Counted from the stretch's first letter, positions 49,725 through 58,803 are shown. The stretch: 64,000 nt of DNA from an uncultured Eubacteriales bacterium (GCA_910579575.1 CAJTUM010000006.1:48890-112889); one strand, 5' to 3'. Translations and numbers: made by a program. The notes: generated by a model from the sequence alone, not told the origin.

Positions 49725-51617
49725 TTATTTTAAATGCAAGGGGGTGAGGGCCAGGTAGTCCTCCAAGGTTCCGTCGTTGAGGCAGCATTCGATGATCTGG
49801 CGGCCCAGAGGGTCCAAGTCGTCGGTGAGGAACTGCTTGATTTCTTCTTTGAAGAAGTTCACCAGGATTTTAGCGCCGGCGTCGTAGCCCGCTTCGCCCA
49901 GCTTGGATTGGGTTTCGGGCCGCAGGAAGGTCTGGCGCACGTATTGGTTGTCCAGCTTCATATCCAGCAGAGCGTAGCCGAACAGAGGGCATCGGGCCGG
50001 AGTCAGGTGCTTAGCCCGAATGACGCCGTTTCGCCGGGCCAGATATTCTCGACTGATCCATTCGGACATAAAGCCGATGTTATAGGCGCCGATATGCTGG
50101 TTGGGGATGAGCACATTCAGCGTGTTAGGCGTGGCCAGCAGCTGATGGAGCAGCAGGTTGGCCTGGGTCACCTTTTTGCCGGTGGCAAAAGGCCAATAAG
50201 AACCGACGCCCTCGCTTTTCATGGAGCCGCCGCCGTCTACAATGCTGGGGTTTTTAAAGCCACGAGGCGCCACCAGCCGCCACAGCCAGGCTAAGGCGGG
50301 GGGAATGACGTGAAGCATCCCCATGACGCCATAGTTGGGGTCTGCGGCGGTGGAAGGGGGCATCCGCACGCCAAAGCTGCGGACGCTGACCTCCTGGGGC
50401 TCGGCGGGGGCGATGCCCTCCACCATATCCCGCGGGATAATGACCCGGGGGTTGGTGCAAGGCTGGCCGGTGGAATCCATGACATGCTCCCAAATCAGGC
50501 AGGTAGAGCCGGGAACAGCGTCCATATTGAAAAACAGCAGAGGCCGAGGCGGATGAATACAGATTTTTTCATACATCGGGTTGTTGCCATAGGCCTGCAT
50601 ACTGTCCATCCGCAAAAACCAGCCGGCTTCGGCGTCCATAATCATCAGCTTGCCGCTTTCCGGATCTTGGTATTGGGCCTGGCACAGGGCCATATCGTCG
50701 GCGATGGGGTGGATCTTGCAGCTCTCGCTGAGGCTCAAGTAATATTTTTCGCCGGTGACCACATGGGTTCCCAACAGCAGGCGGTCGTCGGCTTCCCGCT
50801 TGAAGTCCTCCAACATCTCGCTTTTGCCGCCGCCGCTAGCGCCTTCGTGCATGAAGACTGTTTCGTTTTCATAGGGAGTTTCCACCATAGCCGCGCTGGC
50901 GTGGCAGCAGACCCAGCCCTCCTGCTCGCCGATATCCAGCAGCACGGAAAACACGCCTTTCTTGGCCGAAGGGCCGGGATATAAGTTATAAGAAAAGACC
51001 TCGTGCAACGTCTCGCTGCGGTTGTGCACCACCACCTGCTTGCCTTGGAAATGAGTGTGGCGGAAAGGCGGCGCCACATAGATGATGGACCGAGGAACAT
51101 ATTGCTCTGGGATATCCACAATGGGGATAAACCCCTGCATATTGGCCAGCGCCAGGGCGAAAAAGGCGGCGTTGGAGGGGCAGACCATCAGGCTGGGGTA
51201 GCCGTATTGATCGTCGCCCGCCTTGAAAGGCAGCAAAATCACCTGCTGAGTGGAAAACCAATCCATGGTTTCCTGCCGCAGCTTGGAGAATTCATAGCCA
51301 AAGCGCTCTTGAAAGCGGGGCTTATCGGAGGGCAAATCGTCGCTGACCGCCATGGAATTGGGGTCCCGGCGGCGCATATAGTCCTCCATGAAATTGACGA
51401 CGGCGCCGTTTTTGCAGCGGACGACCTCCGCCTCCTTCACGGTTCCCCGGCCTGGCAGGGTGTAGACCACGTCGTAGCGGGAAGTATGGGTAGGGCCAAA
51501 AATCAGCTCGTCCAACTCGTCCTGGGTTTCGATATAGGCCACAGAACGGCATTTTTTCAAAGCCGCCCGCAGATCCTCCGGCAAGACAAAACGGTCAAAA
51601 TATTGATCGGAAAACAT
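49725..51617 (-). CDS. DUF4914 family protein with a PEPCK-like P-loop
   Basis: A 630-residue soluble protein. It matches the family I know as DUF4914. A nucleotide-binding P-loop, FMHEGASGGGKSEMLEDFKR at about residues 260-280, resembles the GxSGxGKT loop of phosphoenolpyruvate carboxykinase and HPr kinase, and DDMALCQAQ follows downstream where PEPCK has a metal-binding acidic motif. Function is unknown; an ATP-dependent kinase or carboxykinase-related activity is inference. The ATG at 51617 was chosen because GGAGG lies eight bases before it; the ATG at 51632 is upstream of that site. Monocistronic, with a palindrome at its promoter. Confidence 0.8.
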   Translation of the reverse strand: MFSDQYFDRFVLPEDLRAALKKCRSVAYIETQDELDELIFGPTHTSRYDVVYTLPGRGTVKEAEVVRCKNGAVVNFMEDYMRRRDPNSMAVSDDLPSDKPRFQERFGYEFSKLRQETMDWFSTQQVILLPFKAGDDQYGYPSLMVCPSNAAFFALALANMQGFIPIVDIPEQYVPRSIIYVAPPFRHTHFQGKQVVVHNRSETLHEVFSYNLYPGPSAKKGVFSVLLDIGEQEGWVCCHASAAMVETPYENETVFMHEGASGGGKSEMLEDFKREADDRLLLGTHVVTGEKYYLSLSESCKIHPIADDMALCQAQYQDPESGKLMIMDAEAGWFLRMDSMQAYGNNPMYEKICIHPPRPLLFFNMDAVPGSTCLIWEHVMDSTGQPCTNPRVIIPRDMVEGIAPAEPQEVSVRSFGVRMPPSTAADPNYGVMGMLHVIPPALAWLWRLVAPRGFKNPSIVDGGGSMKSEGVGSYWPFATGKKVTQANLLLHQLLATPNTLNVLIPNQHIGAYNIGFMSEWISREYLARRNGVIRAKHLTPARCPLFGYALLDMKLDNQYVRQTFLRPETQSKLGEAGYDAGAKILVNFFKEEIKQFLTDDLDPLGRQIIECCLNDGTLEDYLALTPLHLK

Positions 51618-51651
51618 CCATATTGCCTCCATTCTATCATAATAGCTTTAT

Positions 51652-51665
51652 TTTATCATGATAAA
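51652..51665. promoter_or_regulatory. 14-bp palindrome in the DUF4914 promoter region
   Basis: TTTATCATGATAAA is a perfect palindrome 35 bases upstream of the start codon. On the minus strand TATGAT (about 51639-51634) may be the -10 box, which would place the palindrome near -35, a repressor-like position. Confidence 0.45.
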
Positions 51666-51753
51666 GCGGGCGGCGCAATGAACCAACCGTAAATTTGAGA
51701 AAAACAATACAGGAGCCCGTCTCGATTGAGAGCCAGAAGAGGCAAATTTTTGA

Positions 51754-51794
51754 AAAACAAAAGCCCCGGCCTCTATAGGGCCAGGGCTTGTTTG
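51754..51794 (-). terminator. terminator of the PepSY protein gene
   Basis: AAGCCCCGGCC (51761-51771) and GGCCAGGGCTT (51779-51789) pair with one mismatch; the minus strand continues TTGTTTTTC. Confidence 0.75.
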
Positions 51795-51811
51795 CGTTTT
51801 TGTGCAGGCAA

Positions 51812-52588
51812 TTAGTCTCGGTCTTCTTCCCATTTGAGGATTCGGCCGGTGGCGATTTCGATTTCGCAATCATATTCTACGGCGCCTTTGCGCAGTTCGA
51901 TTTCAAAAATCTCCACGCCGTTTTCTCGATCTCGCTTGCACTTGGTCACCGTGGCGCCGGGGGCTTTGGCCAAGGCGATTTCTCGGGCCTTAGTCTCGTC
52001 CACAGGGCCGCCGGATTCGGAACCGCCGACAGAGGGATGGATTTCCTGAGAGCTTTTCAAAATTTCGCCGGTTGCGGCGTCAATTTTGTACTCATATTCG
52101 GTTTGGTCGCTGATAAAGTCAATTTCATAAACGGAACGGCCGTTGTTTGTCTCCAGCTTGGTTTTCAGGAATGTGACTTCGTTGGCGGACAGCTTGGCAT
52201 GGTTTAGAACAGCTTGCTGGGCCTGCTCGGCAGTGAACTGACCGGCGGGCTTTGAATCAGCCTGGGAGCCGGAAGCAGGGGTAGAAGGAGTGACGACAGA
52301 GACCGTCTTGGAGGCGCTGTCATAGGACACCGTCATACCCGCTTCCTGACACAGGGCCCGGACAGGGGCGTATACTGTGCCGTTGTAATTGAACAGCTCT
52401 ACCGGATTGCCCTTGGAATCCTTAGGCGCGAACGGTTGGCCGTTAATAACGATTTTAATGCCGTCGGAAACGGCGATATTGCGGCTGGCGGCGAAAGCTG
52501 CCGCGCCGCACAGGCCCAGCGCCAAGCCGCAGGTCAGAGCGCCCATCAAAAAGCCCTGAAAACGCTGGTTTTTCCAAAATTTCTTCAT
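51812..52588 (-). CDS. secreted protein with copper-amine-oxidase-like N domain and two PepSY domains
   Basis: A 258-residue exported protein. The signal peptide ends near AAAFAAS (about residue 34). Residues about 40-100 (IKIVINGQPFAPKDSKGNPV, then YNGTVYAPVRALCQEAGMTV) match the stalk domain found in many clostridial surface proteins. Two PepSY repeats follow: FTAEQAQQAVLNHAKLSANE to GEILKSSQ, and VDETKAREIALAKAPGATVT to GRILKWEEDRD. PepSY domains often inhibit proteases or sense the envelope. ATG with AAGGAGTG. Monocistronic. Confidence 0.85.
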   Translation of the reverse strand: MKKFWKNQRFQGFLMGALTCGLALGLCGAAAFAASRNIAVSDGIKIVINGQPFAPKDSKGNPVELFNYNGTVYAPVRALCQEAGMTVSYDSASKTVSVVTPSTPASGSQADSKPAGQFTAEQAQQAVLNHAKLSANEVTFLKTKLETNNGRSVYEIDFISDQTEYEYKIDAATGEILKSSQEIHPSVGGSESGGPVDETKAREIALAKAPGATVTKCKRDRENGVEIFEIELRKGAVEYDCEIEIATGRILKWEEDRD

Positions 52589-52763
52589 GTGATTCACTCC
52601 TTTTTTCTGTTTCAGCGCCTGGACAAATCCGCCGCGCCGGCGCTGTTGCGAGGGTTAGCCCCGCCATTCGCTTCGTTGCATAGCCGCCTGCCCTCGCAGA
52701 CAGTATACCACAGAAAGAAGAGTGGATGCAATAAAAAATCGTTGACAGGGCGTCGGGAATCTC

Positions 52764-52791
52764 TTGACATTTTTAATAGAGATGGTATGAT
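52764..52791 (+). promoter_or_regulatory. promoter of the 88-residue protein/ImmA operon
   Basis: TTGACA (52764-52769), a 16-nt spacer and TATGAT (52786-52791), about 35 bases ahead of the first start codon. A second TTGACA (52742-52747) lies 22 bases upstream of the first. Confidence 0.75.
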
Positions 52792-52826
52792 AAAAGCACA
52801 AATGTACGGGAAGGGGCGCGGCAGGT

Positions 52827-53093
52827 ATGGCGGCAGAACAAAGGAAAAACGGACAGGCCCGGCGGACAGAAGAAGAGCCGGCGCTGACGGCCCGGGACCG
52901 GCGGGACATGGCCCAGCGGCTAGCAGCCATGGCAGGTAAGCCGGAAAGCCCCCAAGGAGCGCTGATGTTTGACGGCGAAGCGCTGGACGAGGAAACCGGT
53001 CGTCTGCTGCGGGCCAGCCTGCAAAACCAGCTTTTGATCGGCAAAAAGCTGGCCAAGCAGAAATTTACCCCCAAGAAATACCGCAGGGATTGA
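52827..53093 (+). CDS. unrecognised 88-residue charged protein paired with ImmA
   Basis: MAAEQRKNGQARRTEEEPAL starts an 88-residue, strongly charged, helical protein with no cysteine and no membrane segment; the C-terminus is basic (LIGKKLAKQKFTPKKYRRD). It shows no helix-turn-helix, so it is not the XRE repressor that normally accompanies ImmA genes. The start has AAGGGGCG upstream. It is transcribed from the promoter just ahead and is followed 11 bases later by the ImmA gene. It could be the substrate or regulator of that protease. Confidence 0.65.
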   Translation: MAAEQRKNGQARRTEEEPALTARDRRDMAQRLAAMAGKPESPQGALMFDGEALDEETGRLLRASLQNQLLIGKKLAKQKFTPKKYRRD

Positions 53094-53104
53094 GGTGACG
53101 CCCT

Positions 53105-53542
53105 TTGCTGAAAACAGCGTCCAAGCTAATCCGCCATTATGAAACCCGAGACCCCTTCGCCATCGCCCGCCAGCGGCGTATCATTGTAATCGAAGAGCCG
53201 TTGGGCTCGATTCGGGGATATTATAGCCGCAGCTACCGGCAGCAGTTTATCCATATCAACAACGGGCTAACCGAGCCCCAGCGGCTTTTCACCTGCGCTC
53301 ACGAGCTGGGCCACGCGATTTTGCATCCCAAGGCCAATACGCCTTTTTTGCGCAAAAACACGCTGCTCTCTGTGGACCGATATGAAATTGAGGCCAACCG
53401 ATTCGCCGTTTGCCTGTTGATCGACGACGAGGAGCTGCGGGAATACGGGGATTTCACCATCCCACAGCTGGCCCGGGCCTTTGGCGTCAGCGAAGAGCTG
53501 ATCGAATACCGGCTGAAAGCCGGGCGCACGTTCCACAAGTAA
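53105..53542 (+). CDS. ImmA/IrrE family metallo-endopeptidase
   Basis: A 145-residue zinc protease. The active-site motif is FTCAHELGHAILHPKANTPF (His-Glu-x2-His) at about residues 60-75, and the third ligand Glu is in DRYEIEANRFAVCLLI. ImmA proteins cleave XRE-type repressors to induce mobile elements; IrrE cleaves the DdrO repressor after DNA damage. TTG start with GAGGTG seven bases upstream. No XRE gene is next to it; its operon partner is the 88-residue protein. A strong terminator follows, then a restriction-modification gene on the other strand. Confidence 0.9.
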   Translation: MLKTASKLIRHYETRDPFAIARQRRIIVIEEPLGSIRGYYSRSYRQQFIHINNGLTEPQRLFTCAHELGHAILHPKANTPFLRKNTLLSVDRYEIEANRFAVCLLIDDEELREYGDFTIPQLARAFGVSEELIEYRLKAGRTFHK

Positions 53543-53568
53543 AAAATGGATTCCATAGCGAATAAATG

Positions 53569-53598
53569 GAAAAACCCCTCGAAAGAGGGGTTTTTTCC
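53569..53598. terminator. bidirectional terminator between immA and the restriction-modification gene
   Basis: AAAACCCCTC (53571-53580) and GAGGGGTTTT (53585-53594) with a GAAA tetraloop and T6 tract. Confidence 0.92.
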
Positions 53599-53625
53599 TG
53601 CGTATAGGGGCTTGGCGAGGGGATT

Positions 53626-56394
53626 TTAGTTTGCCAGCTTCTGATACATCCTCATCAGTTGGGCCACGCATTGGCTCTCGGAGGTTTGTCCAATGGGGAA
53701 ACCATATGCCTGCATGACGGCTCGGTCGTTGTTTTGATGGGCTGTGCGCAATTTGGGGGGCATAGAGCGCTCGTCATAGAGGTCGGCAAGGCTGGCTTCT
53801 GGGTACAGGACCCGGGCGTCTAAAACAGCTTGGGCGGTTTGCTCGATTTTCGCCCGTTGGGCCGGGGTAAGGGCGGGCCAGGGGAAATTGTTGTAGACCA
53901 CATCTTTTGAGTAACGGTAGTCACTTTTCAACCGCCCGCAGACGGCCCGCATCCAAGCCATATGAACGTTGGAGGTGAGGACGCCAAAGTGATAAAGGGC
54001 GGCGTTGGGGATGATGTGGGCGGAATCGGAGGTCAACGCATCCGGCGCCATAAAACCGATGGGAATATATCTGCGGCGCTCGGAGGATACCCGAGGGATC
54101 AGCAGATAGGCGCTGGAGGGCATATTTTCCACATGAAATCGGGTAGGCGTAGCCGCCAGCTTGACAGTTCCGGCGCTTTTGCTGGCCAGACGGAATTGCC
54201 GGACGGCTTCGACTTGTTCCAAACAGCGAGGCATTTTTCGCAGCTCGTCGGGGGGACAATCGCCTAACCAAAGGCAATAGCGAGGTTGACGGTTGATAAA
54301 TTCTTGAGAGCCATACCAGGGGCGGAACCACTTTTTCGCAGCAGGTTCTGACTTTAGAAATTCTTCCATTTCCTCTTTGGAAAAAAGATAATTCCCTCCG
54401 TCGATGGGCTTATTTCCGATGCCGATTTCCGGCACGGCGCAGAGAGGGGCTCCGCGGCTTTCCACAAAAATATTTTCCGCGTCCAGCAGGTAGGCGTTGA
54501 TATTGGAAACAAGCTGCTCCCGTTCGGCTGTAAACAGCCGCCTCGGCTGGTTGTTCGGCGCGACGCTGAAGCCCACGACGACGCAATGGACATGGGCTTT
54601 GATTTTGGCTTCGCTGTCCCAGCGGAAGGTGCGATGGGCGAAATCGATGTGGACGCCGGATTCAAACAGAGGTTTCCAGAGGTTGGCCACAGATTCCCCT
54701 TGGGTTACGGAATTGGTGGACACCAGCGCCGCTCGGATTTTGGCGCCGGCAATCAAATCGGCGGCTTTTTTATACCAGCAGCAGACGTAATCTAAATTGC
54801 CGGCGTTTTTCCAGCCCTCGAAGACGGCGTTCAGGTCTTTTTTCTGCTCCGCGCTCATCAGGCGGGCGCCCACAAAGGGCGGATTGCCCATGATATAATT
54901 CAGCTCCTGCTTGGGCACGACGGTTTCCCAGTCCAGCCGCAGGGCGTTGGCTTCGGTGATGGTAGCGTAGGATTTCAGGGGAAGGAAATCGATTTTTTGA
55001 TGGATGATATCTTCTGTCTGCTTGAGCATTTGGTTTTCCGCAATCCAAAGGGCTGTTCGAGCGACAGAGACGGCAAAATCATTGATTTCAATGCCATAAA
55101 ATTGGCCGATGGAAACCCGAATGGGCTTTGCAAATTCGCCTTCCAGACCCACTTGCCCTTCGACGTCTCCGGCTTTGGCAAGGATAATGCGGTTTTCCAG
55201 CCGCCGAAGGGAAAGATAGGTTTCTGTTAGAAAATTGCCGGAGCCGCAGGCTGGGTCCAGAAATTTCAGGGAGGCCAGCTTGTCCTGCAATCGTTCCAAA
55301 GCGTTTTTCCAAGCGATTTTTGTTTTCAGCGCCATGGCGCGCTGAAATTCCTCTTCCAGCTCGTTCAGAAACAACGGGTCGATGACTTTGTGGATGTTTT
55401 CGATGCTGGTGTAGTGCATTCCGCCGGCGCGGCGGGTTTCCGGGTTCAGAGTGCTTTCAAAAACCGCGCCGAAGATGGTGGGGCTGATTTCGCTCCAATC
55501 AAAGGCTTCGCTGGCCTGGCTGAGGATCAGGTCAATGACTTCGTCGCCCAAGCGGGGGATTTCAATGTTTTCATCGGCAAACAGGCCGCCGTTGACATAG
55601 GGGAAGGCGGCTAAATCGTCGTCCATATAGGGGTCTCGACAGGGAATATCTTGGTCCAATGTGCGGAATAGATTGACGAGGGCCCGCCGGTCTTCGGAGC
55701 GATGGTTTTTCAGATAATCGTGAAACATTGTTTTGCCGCCAAAAATGCCGGCGTCCTCGGCGTAGAGGCAGAAAACCAGGCGGACGCACAGCATATTCAG
55801 GCTTTTCAGCGTTTTCGGGCTTTCCGGGTTTGCGTATTTGGGGAGCAAAGCGTCGTAGAGAGCGCCCACCAATTCGCCGGCCTGGAGAGAAACCTCCATT
55901 TCTTTTTGGATATGCGTTTCCTCTTTGTCTACCAGAAATTTCAGCCGGTCGTATTCTTTGGGCAGGTTGGAGAGCAAAAGGCTTTCCGGGTCGTTATTGG
56001 GCTGCTCCATATCGTAAATGTGGAATTCTTCAAAATTGCAGATGACAATCCAGCGGGGACGCTGGGAATAAGGCAAATTGGCGGAGTATCGCTTCGCTTG
56101 CTGAAATGGCGTCAGCAAAGACCCGTCGGATTGCCGTATGGGCTGCTTTAGATTTTTGCCCAGGCTTTTTTGCTCGATCAAGACATGAGTGCTTTCAATA
56201 AATCCGTCGATAAAGCTGGCGTGGTCCAGTATGACTTTTTCTTCAAATTTGATAAAATGTTCAGGGGATTCCACGCCGAAAATATTGCGAAGCAAAGCCA
56301 GCCAAAAGGGTTGGCTTTCCCCCTTTTCCTTGCCGCGCCCCGCCCAGTCTTTGGCGAACTTTGCGGCTGCGGTCCGCTTTTGTACGTCTGTCAT
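53626..56394 (-). CDS. MmeI-like single-chain type IIL restriction-modification enzyme
   Basis: A 922-residue protein carrying endonuclease, methyltransferase and specificity parts in one chain. The N-terminal nuclease motif is Asp-x10-Glu-Gln-Lys in FIDGFIESTHVLIEQKS (about residues 62-78). The methyltransferase has motif I LDPACGSGNFLTETYL (about 363) and motif IV NPPFVGARLM (about 500), the NPPF type that methylates adenine N6. The rest to about 870 should include the target recognition domain. YeeA-like solitary methyltransferases are the alternative, but the nuclease motif is intact. ATG with GGGGTGA six bases upstream; no other phage or defense genes beside it except immA. Confidence 0.88.
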   Translation of the reverse strand: MTDVQKRTAAAKFAKDWAGRGKEKGESQPFWLALLRNIFGVESPEHFIKFEEKVILDHASFIDGFIESTHVLIEQKSLGKNLKQPIRQSDGSLLTPFQQAKRYSANLPYSQRPRWIVICNFEEFHIYDMEQPNNDPESLLLSNLPKEYDRLKFLVDKEETHIQKEMEVSLQAGELVGALYDALLPKYANPESPKTLKSLNMLCVRLVFCLYAEDAGIFGGKTMFHDYLKNHRSEDRRALVNLFRTLDQDIPCRDPYMDDDLAAFPYVNGGLFADENIEIPRLGDEVIDLILSQASEAFDWSEISPTIFGAVFESTLNPETRRAGGMHYTSIENIHKVIDPLFLNELEEEFQRAMALKTKIAWKNALERLQDKLASLKFLDPACGSGNFLTETYLSLRRLENRIILAKAGDVEGQVGLEGEFAKPIRVSIGQFYGIEINDFAVSVARTALWIAENQMLKQTEDIIHQKIDFLPLKSYATITEANALRLDWETVVPKQELNYIMGNPPFVGARLMSAEQKKDLNAVFEGWKNAGNLDYVCCWYKKAADLIAGAKIRAALVSTNSVTQGESVANLWKPLFESGVHIDFAHRTFRWDSEAKIKAHVHCVVVGFSVAPNNQPRRLFTAEREQLVSNINAYLLDAENIFVESRGAPLCAVPEIGIGNKPIDGGNYLFSKEEMEEFLKSEPAAKKWFRPWYGSQEFINRQPRYCLWLGDCPPDELRKMPRCLEQVEAVRQFRLASKSAGTVKLAATPTRFHVENMPSSAYLLIPRVSSERRRYIPIGFMAPDALTSDSAHIIPNAALYHFGVLTSNVHMAWMRAVCGRLKSDYRYSKDVVYNNFPWPALTPAQRAKIEQTAQAVLDARVLYPEASLADLYDERSMPPKLRTAHQNNDRAVMQAYGFPIGQTSESQCVAQLMRMYQKLAN

Positions 56395-56458
56395 GTTCGT
56401 CACCCCACGAAAAATGATGATGCGATTATTATAAGATAGTTTAAGAAAAATGAGAAGA

Positions 56459-56491
56459 TAGAAAACGCCGCCCCTAATGGGACGGCGTTGG
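56459..56491 (-). terminator. terminator of the transketolase/malic enzyme operon
   Basis: AACGCCG (56464-56470) with CGGCGTT (56483-56489), extended by CCC/GGG around TAAT; the minus strand continues TTTTCTATC. Confidence 0.7.
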
Positions 56492-56619
56492 TCGGGGAGG
56501 CCCGACGGCCAAGCTCGTGTAAGCGCGGCGGGTATGGCTTCCTTCGCGCTCGACAGCCTGCGCCTTTGCGGCAAGACCGCTGGGGCCGTCGCCCAAGGCC
56601 GGCCGAGCGACCGGCCTCG
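56492..56619. other. GC-rich spacer downstream of malic enzyme
   Basis: No gene seen. The stretch is rich in GGCCGNCG-type words and small palindromes (for example GGCCGGCC at 56600-56607, and the CGACGGCC/GGCCGTCG pair at 56504-56511 and 56583-56590, far apart). It may be an intergenic repeat; its copy number outside this window cannot be judged. Confidence 0.3.
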
Positions 56620-57807
56620 TTATTTGTCTCCAGGCGCCAGCCTGGCTACGCCGGATTTGCGGGCGGCTTCGGCCACGGCTTTGGCCACGGCGGGGCCCAC
56701 GCGCTTATCAAAGGCGGCGGGCAGAATGTAATCGGGGGTCAGCTCTTCGGGGGACACGATATCCGCAATGGCGTAAGCGGCGGCGGCCTTCATCTCGTCG
56801 TTGATGTCGCTGGCGCGGACGTCCAGCGCGCCCCGGAAAACGCCGGGGAAAGCCAACACATTGTTGATCTGGTTGGGGTAATCGCTGCGGCCTGTGCCGA
56901 CCACAGCGGCGCCGCCCTTTTTGGCTTCTTCAGGGTAAATCTCGGGCACAGGGTTGGCGCAGGCGAAGACCATGGGGTCTTTGTTCATTGTAGCAACCAT
57001 CTCGGCAGTCAGCACGCCGGGGGCGGAAAGCCCGAGGAACACGTCGGCGCCCTTGATTACGTCGGCCAAGGAGCCCTGTTTGCCTTGCTTGTTTGTCTCC
57101 TTTGCCATGGCTTGAAGCTCGCTGTTCAAATCTGTGCGGCTCGAGCAGACGGCGCCGCCCCGATTGACCAGAATGATATCGCCAATGCCCATGGACAGCA
57201 GCAGCCGGGCCACAGCCACGGCGGCGGCGCCGGCGCCGGAAATTACCATGTTCAGCTCGGACAGCTTTTTGCCCGTCAGACGACAGGCGTTAATCATGGC
57301 GGCGGCAGTGATGATGGCGGTGCCGTGCTGATCGTCATGGAAGATGGGGATATCGCATTCCTGCTTGAGGCGGCGCTCGATTTCAAAGCAGCGGGGAGCG
57401 GAGATATCCTCCAGGTTGATTCCGCCGAAGGAACCGGCCAGCAGCTTGACGGTGTTGACAATATCGTCCACGCTTTTGCTGCGCACGCACAGGGGGAAGG
57501 CGTCCACATCGGCAAACGCCTTAAACAGGGCGCACTTGCCCTCCATCACCGGCATACCGGCTTCGGGGCCGATGTCGCCCAGGCCCAGCACGGCGGTGCC
57601 GTCTGTGACGACGGCCACCAGGTTGCCTCGGCGGGTATAGGTATAGCTTAGGTCTGGGTCCTTGCTGATGGCCAGGCAGGGCTCGGCCACGCCGGGGGTA
57701 TAAGCTATGGTTAAATCCTCGGCGTTTTCAATCTTGCAGCGGGCGGTTACTTCGATCTTGCCCTGCCAATCCTTATGGGCCTGCAAAGCCCTTTCTTTGA
57801 TATCCAT
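56620..57807 (-). CDS. malic enzyme (NAD(P)-dependent, decarboxylating)
   Basis: A 395-residue enzyme making pyruvate and CO2 from malate. The catalytic Tyr is in DLTIAYTPGVAEPC, the substrate/metal region in CFEIERRLKQECDIPIFHDD with HDDQHGTAI, and the dinucleotide fold in ELNMVISGAGAAAVAVARLL. It is the short bacterial form without the phosphotransacetylase-like tail. ATG with GGAGAG. It is 25 bases downstream of the transketolase genes on the same strand, so pyruvate/NAD(P)H production and pentose interconversion are co-transcribed. Confidence 0.94.
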   Translation of the reverse strand: MDIKERALQAHKDWQGKIEVTARCKIENAEDLTIAYTPGVAEPCLAISKDPDLSYTYTRRGNLVAVVTDGTAVLGLGDIGPEAGMPVMEGKCALFKAFADVDAFPLCVRSKSVDDIVNTVKLLAGSFGGINLEDISAPRCFEIERRLKQECDIPIFHDDQHGTAIITAAAMINACRLTGKKLSELNMVISGAGAAAVAVARLLLSMGIGDIILVNRGGAVCSSRTDLNSELQAMAKETNKQGKQGSLADVIKGADVFLGLSAPGVLTAEMVATMNKDPMVFACANPVPEIYPEEAKKGGAAVVGTGRSDYPNQINNVLAFPGVFRGALDVRASDINDEMKAAAAYAIADIVSPEELTPDYILPAAFDKRVGPAVAKAVAEAARKSGVARLAPGDK

Positions 57808-57832
57808 GAGACAAACTCTCCTTCCAACCAAT

Positions 57833-58801
57833 CTATTTTTTCCGGGCCGCGGCTTTTTGGGCGGCGGACACAATGGCGGCCGCCGTGAGGCCGAAGCGAT
57901 TTTGCAGATAATCCACCGTGCCCACCTCGCCAAACTCATCCTGGACGCCTACCATTTCCATGGGGACGGGATGACGGCGGGCCAGGCAGCCGGCCACGGC
58001 GGAACCCAGGCCGCCTTCTACGTTGTGGTTTTCCGCAGTGACGATGGCGCCGCATTTGGCGGCATAGGCTTCCAGCGTGTCGCCGTCCAGCGGCTTCCAG
58101 GTGAAGCAATCCAGCACGGCGGCGGAAACGCCTTGCTCGGCCAACAGGGCGGCGGCCTTCAGCGCCTCGGCTACCATGATGCCGGAGGCGACGATGCAGA
58201 CGTCCGCGCCGTCCCGCAGGACGGGGATTTTGCCCAGCTCGAAAGAGGAGCCCTCTTCATAAATGCCTACCGCGTTTTTGCGCAGCATACGAATATAGAA
58301 CACGCCGTAGGCGTCTTGCAGCAGACGGCAGACCTGGGCCAGCTGGACGCTGTCCGAAGGCTCGATCAGCGTGATATGGGGAATGGCCGTCAGGCAGCCC
58401 ATATCCTCAAAGGGCATATGAGTGCCGCCGTTGTAGGCGGCTGTGACGCCCGGGTCCGAGCCCACGATGCGCACATTCTGCTTGCCATAGGCGCAGGAGA
58501 TGAAAATTTGGTCCATTACCCGGCGGGTGGCGAAGGGGGCGAAGGAATGGGCGAAGGGAACCATGCCGGCGGCGGAAAGGCCGGCGGCCATGCCGATCAT
58601 ATTGGATTCCTGGATGCCGCAGTTGACGGCCCGGTCCGGAAATTCTTGAAAGAAGGGCTTCATGCCGGAGGAGCCGATCAAATCCGCGTCCAGAGCGCAG
58701 ATACGGCTGTCCTCGCGGGCCATTTGGCGCAGGGTTTCGCAGTAGACGGCCCGCATTTCTCGCTCTTCTGTCTGAAAAGTCTGTTTTACACGATAATTCA
58801 T
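57833..58801 (-). CDS. transketolase, C-terminal subunit
   Basis: A 322-residue protein equal to the pyrimidine-binding and C-terminal domains of transketolase. LDADLIGSSGMKPFFQEFPD, VNCGIQESNMIGMAAGLSAA (with the Glu that activates thiamine diphosphate) and FAPFATRRVMDQIF are the characteristic blocks; the C-terminal domain begins near GADVCIVASGIMVAEALKAA. Two-gene transketolases are common in Clostridia and in some catabolic operons. It lies two bases after the N-terminal subunit gene. Confidence 0.93.
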   Translation of the reverse strand: MNYRVKQTFQTEEREMRAVYCETLRQMAREDSRICALDADLIGSSGMKPFFQEFPDRAVNCGIQESNMIGMAAGLSAAGMVPFAHSFAPFATRRVMDQIFISCAYGKQNVRIVGSDPGVTAAYNGGTHMPFEDMGCLTAIPHITLIEPSDSVQLAQVCRLLQDAYGVFYIRMLRKNAVGIYEEGSSFELGKIPVLRDGADVCIVASGIMVAEALKAAALLAEQGVSAAVLDCFTWKPLDGDTLEAYAAKCGAIVTAENHNVEGGLGSAVAGCLARRHPVPMEMVGVQDEFGEVGTVDYLQNRFGLTAAAIVSAAQKAAARKK

Positions 58802-58803
58802 AG

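Noticed and set aside
52764..56394. Prophage
   Set aside because: ImmA and a restriction-modification gene alone; no integrase, structural, lysis or XRE repressor genes and no attachment repeats seen.
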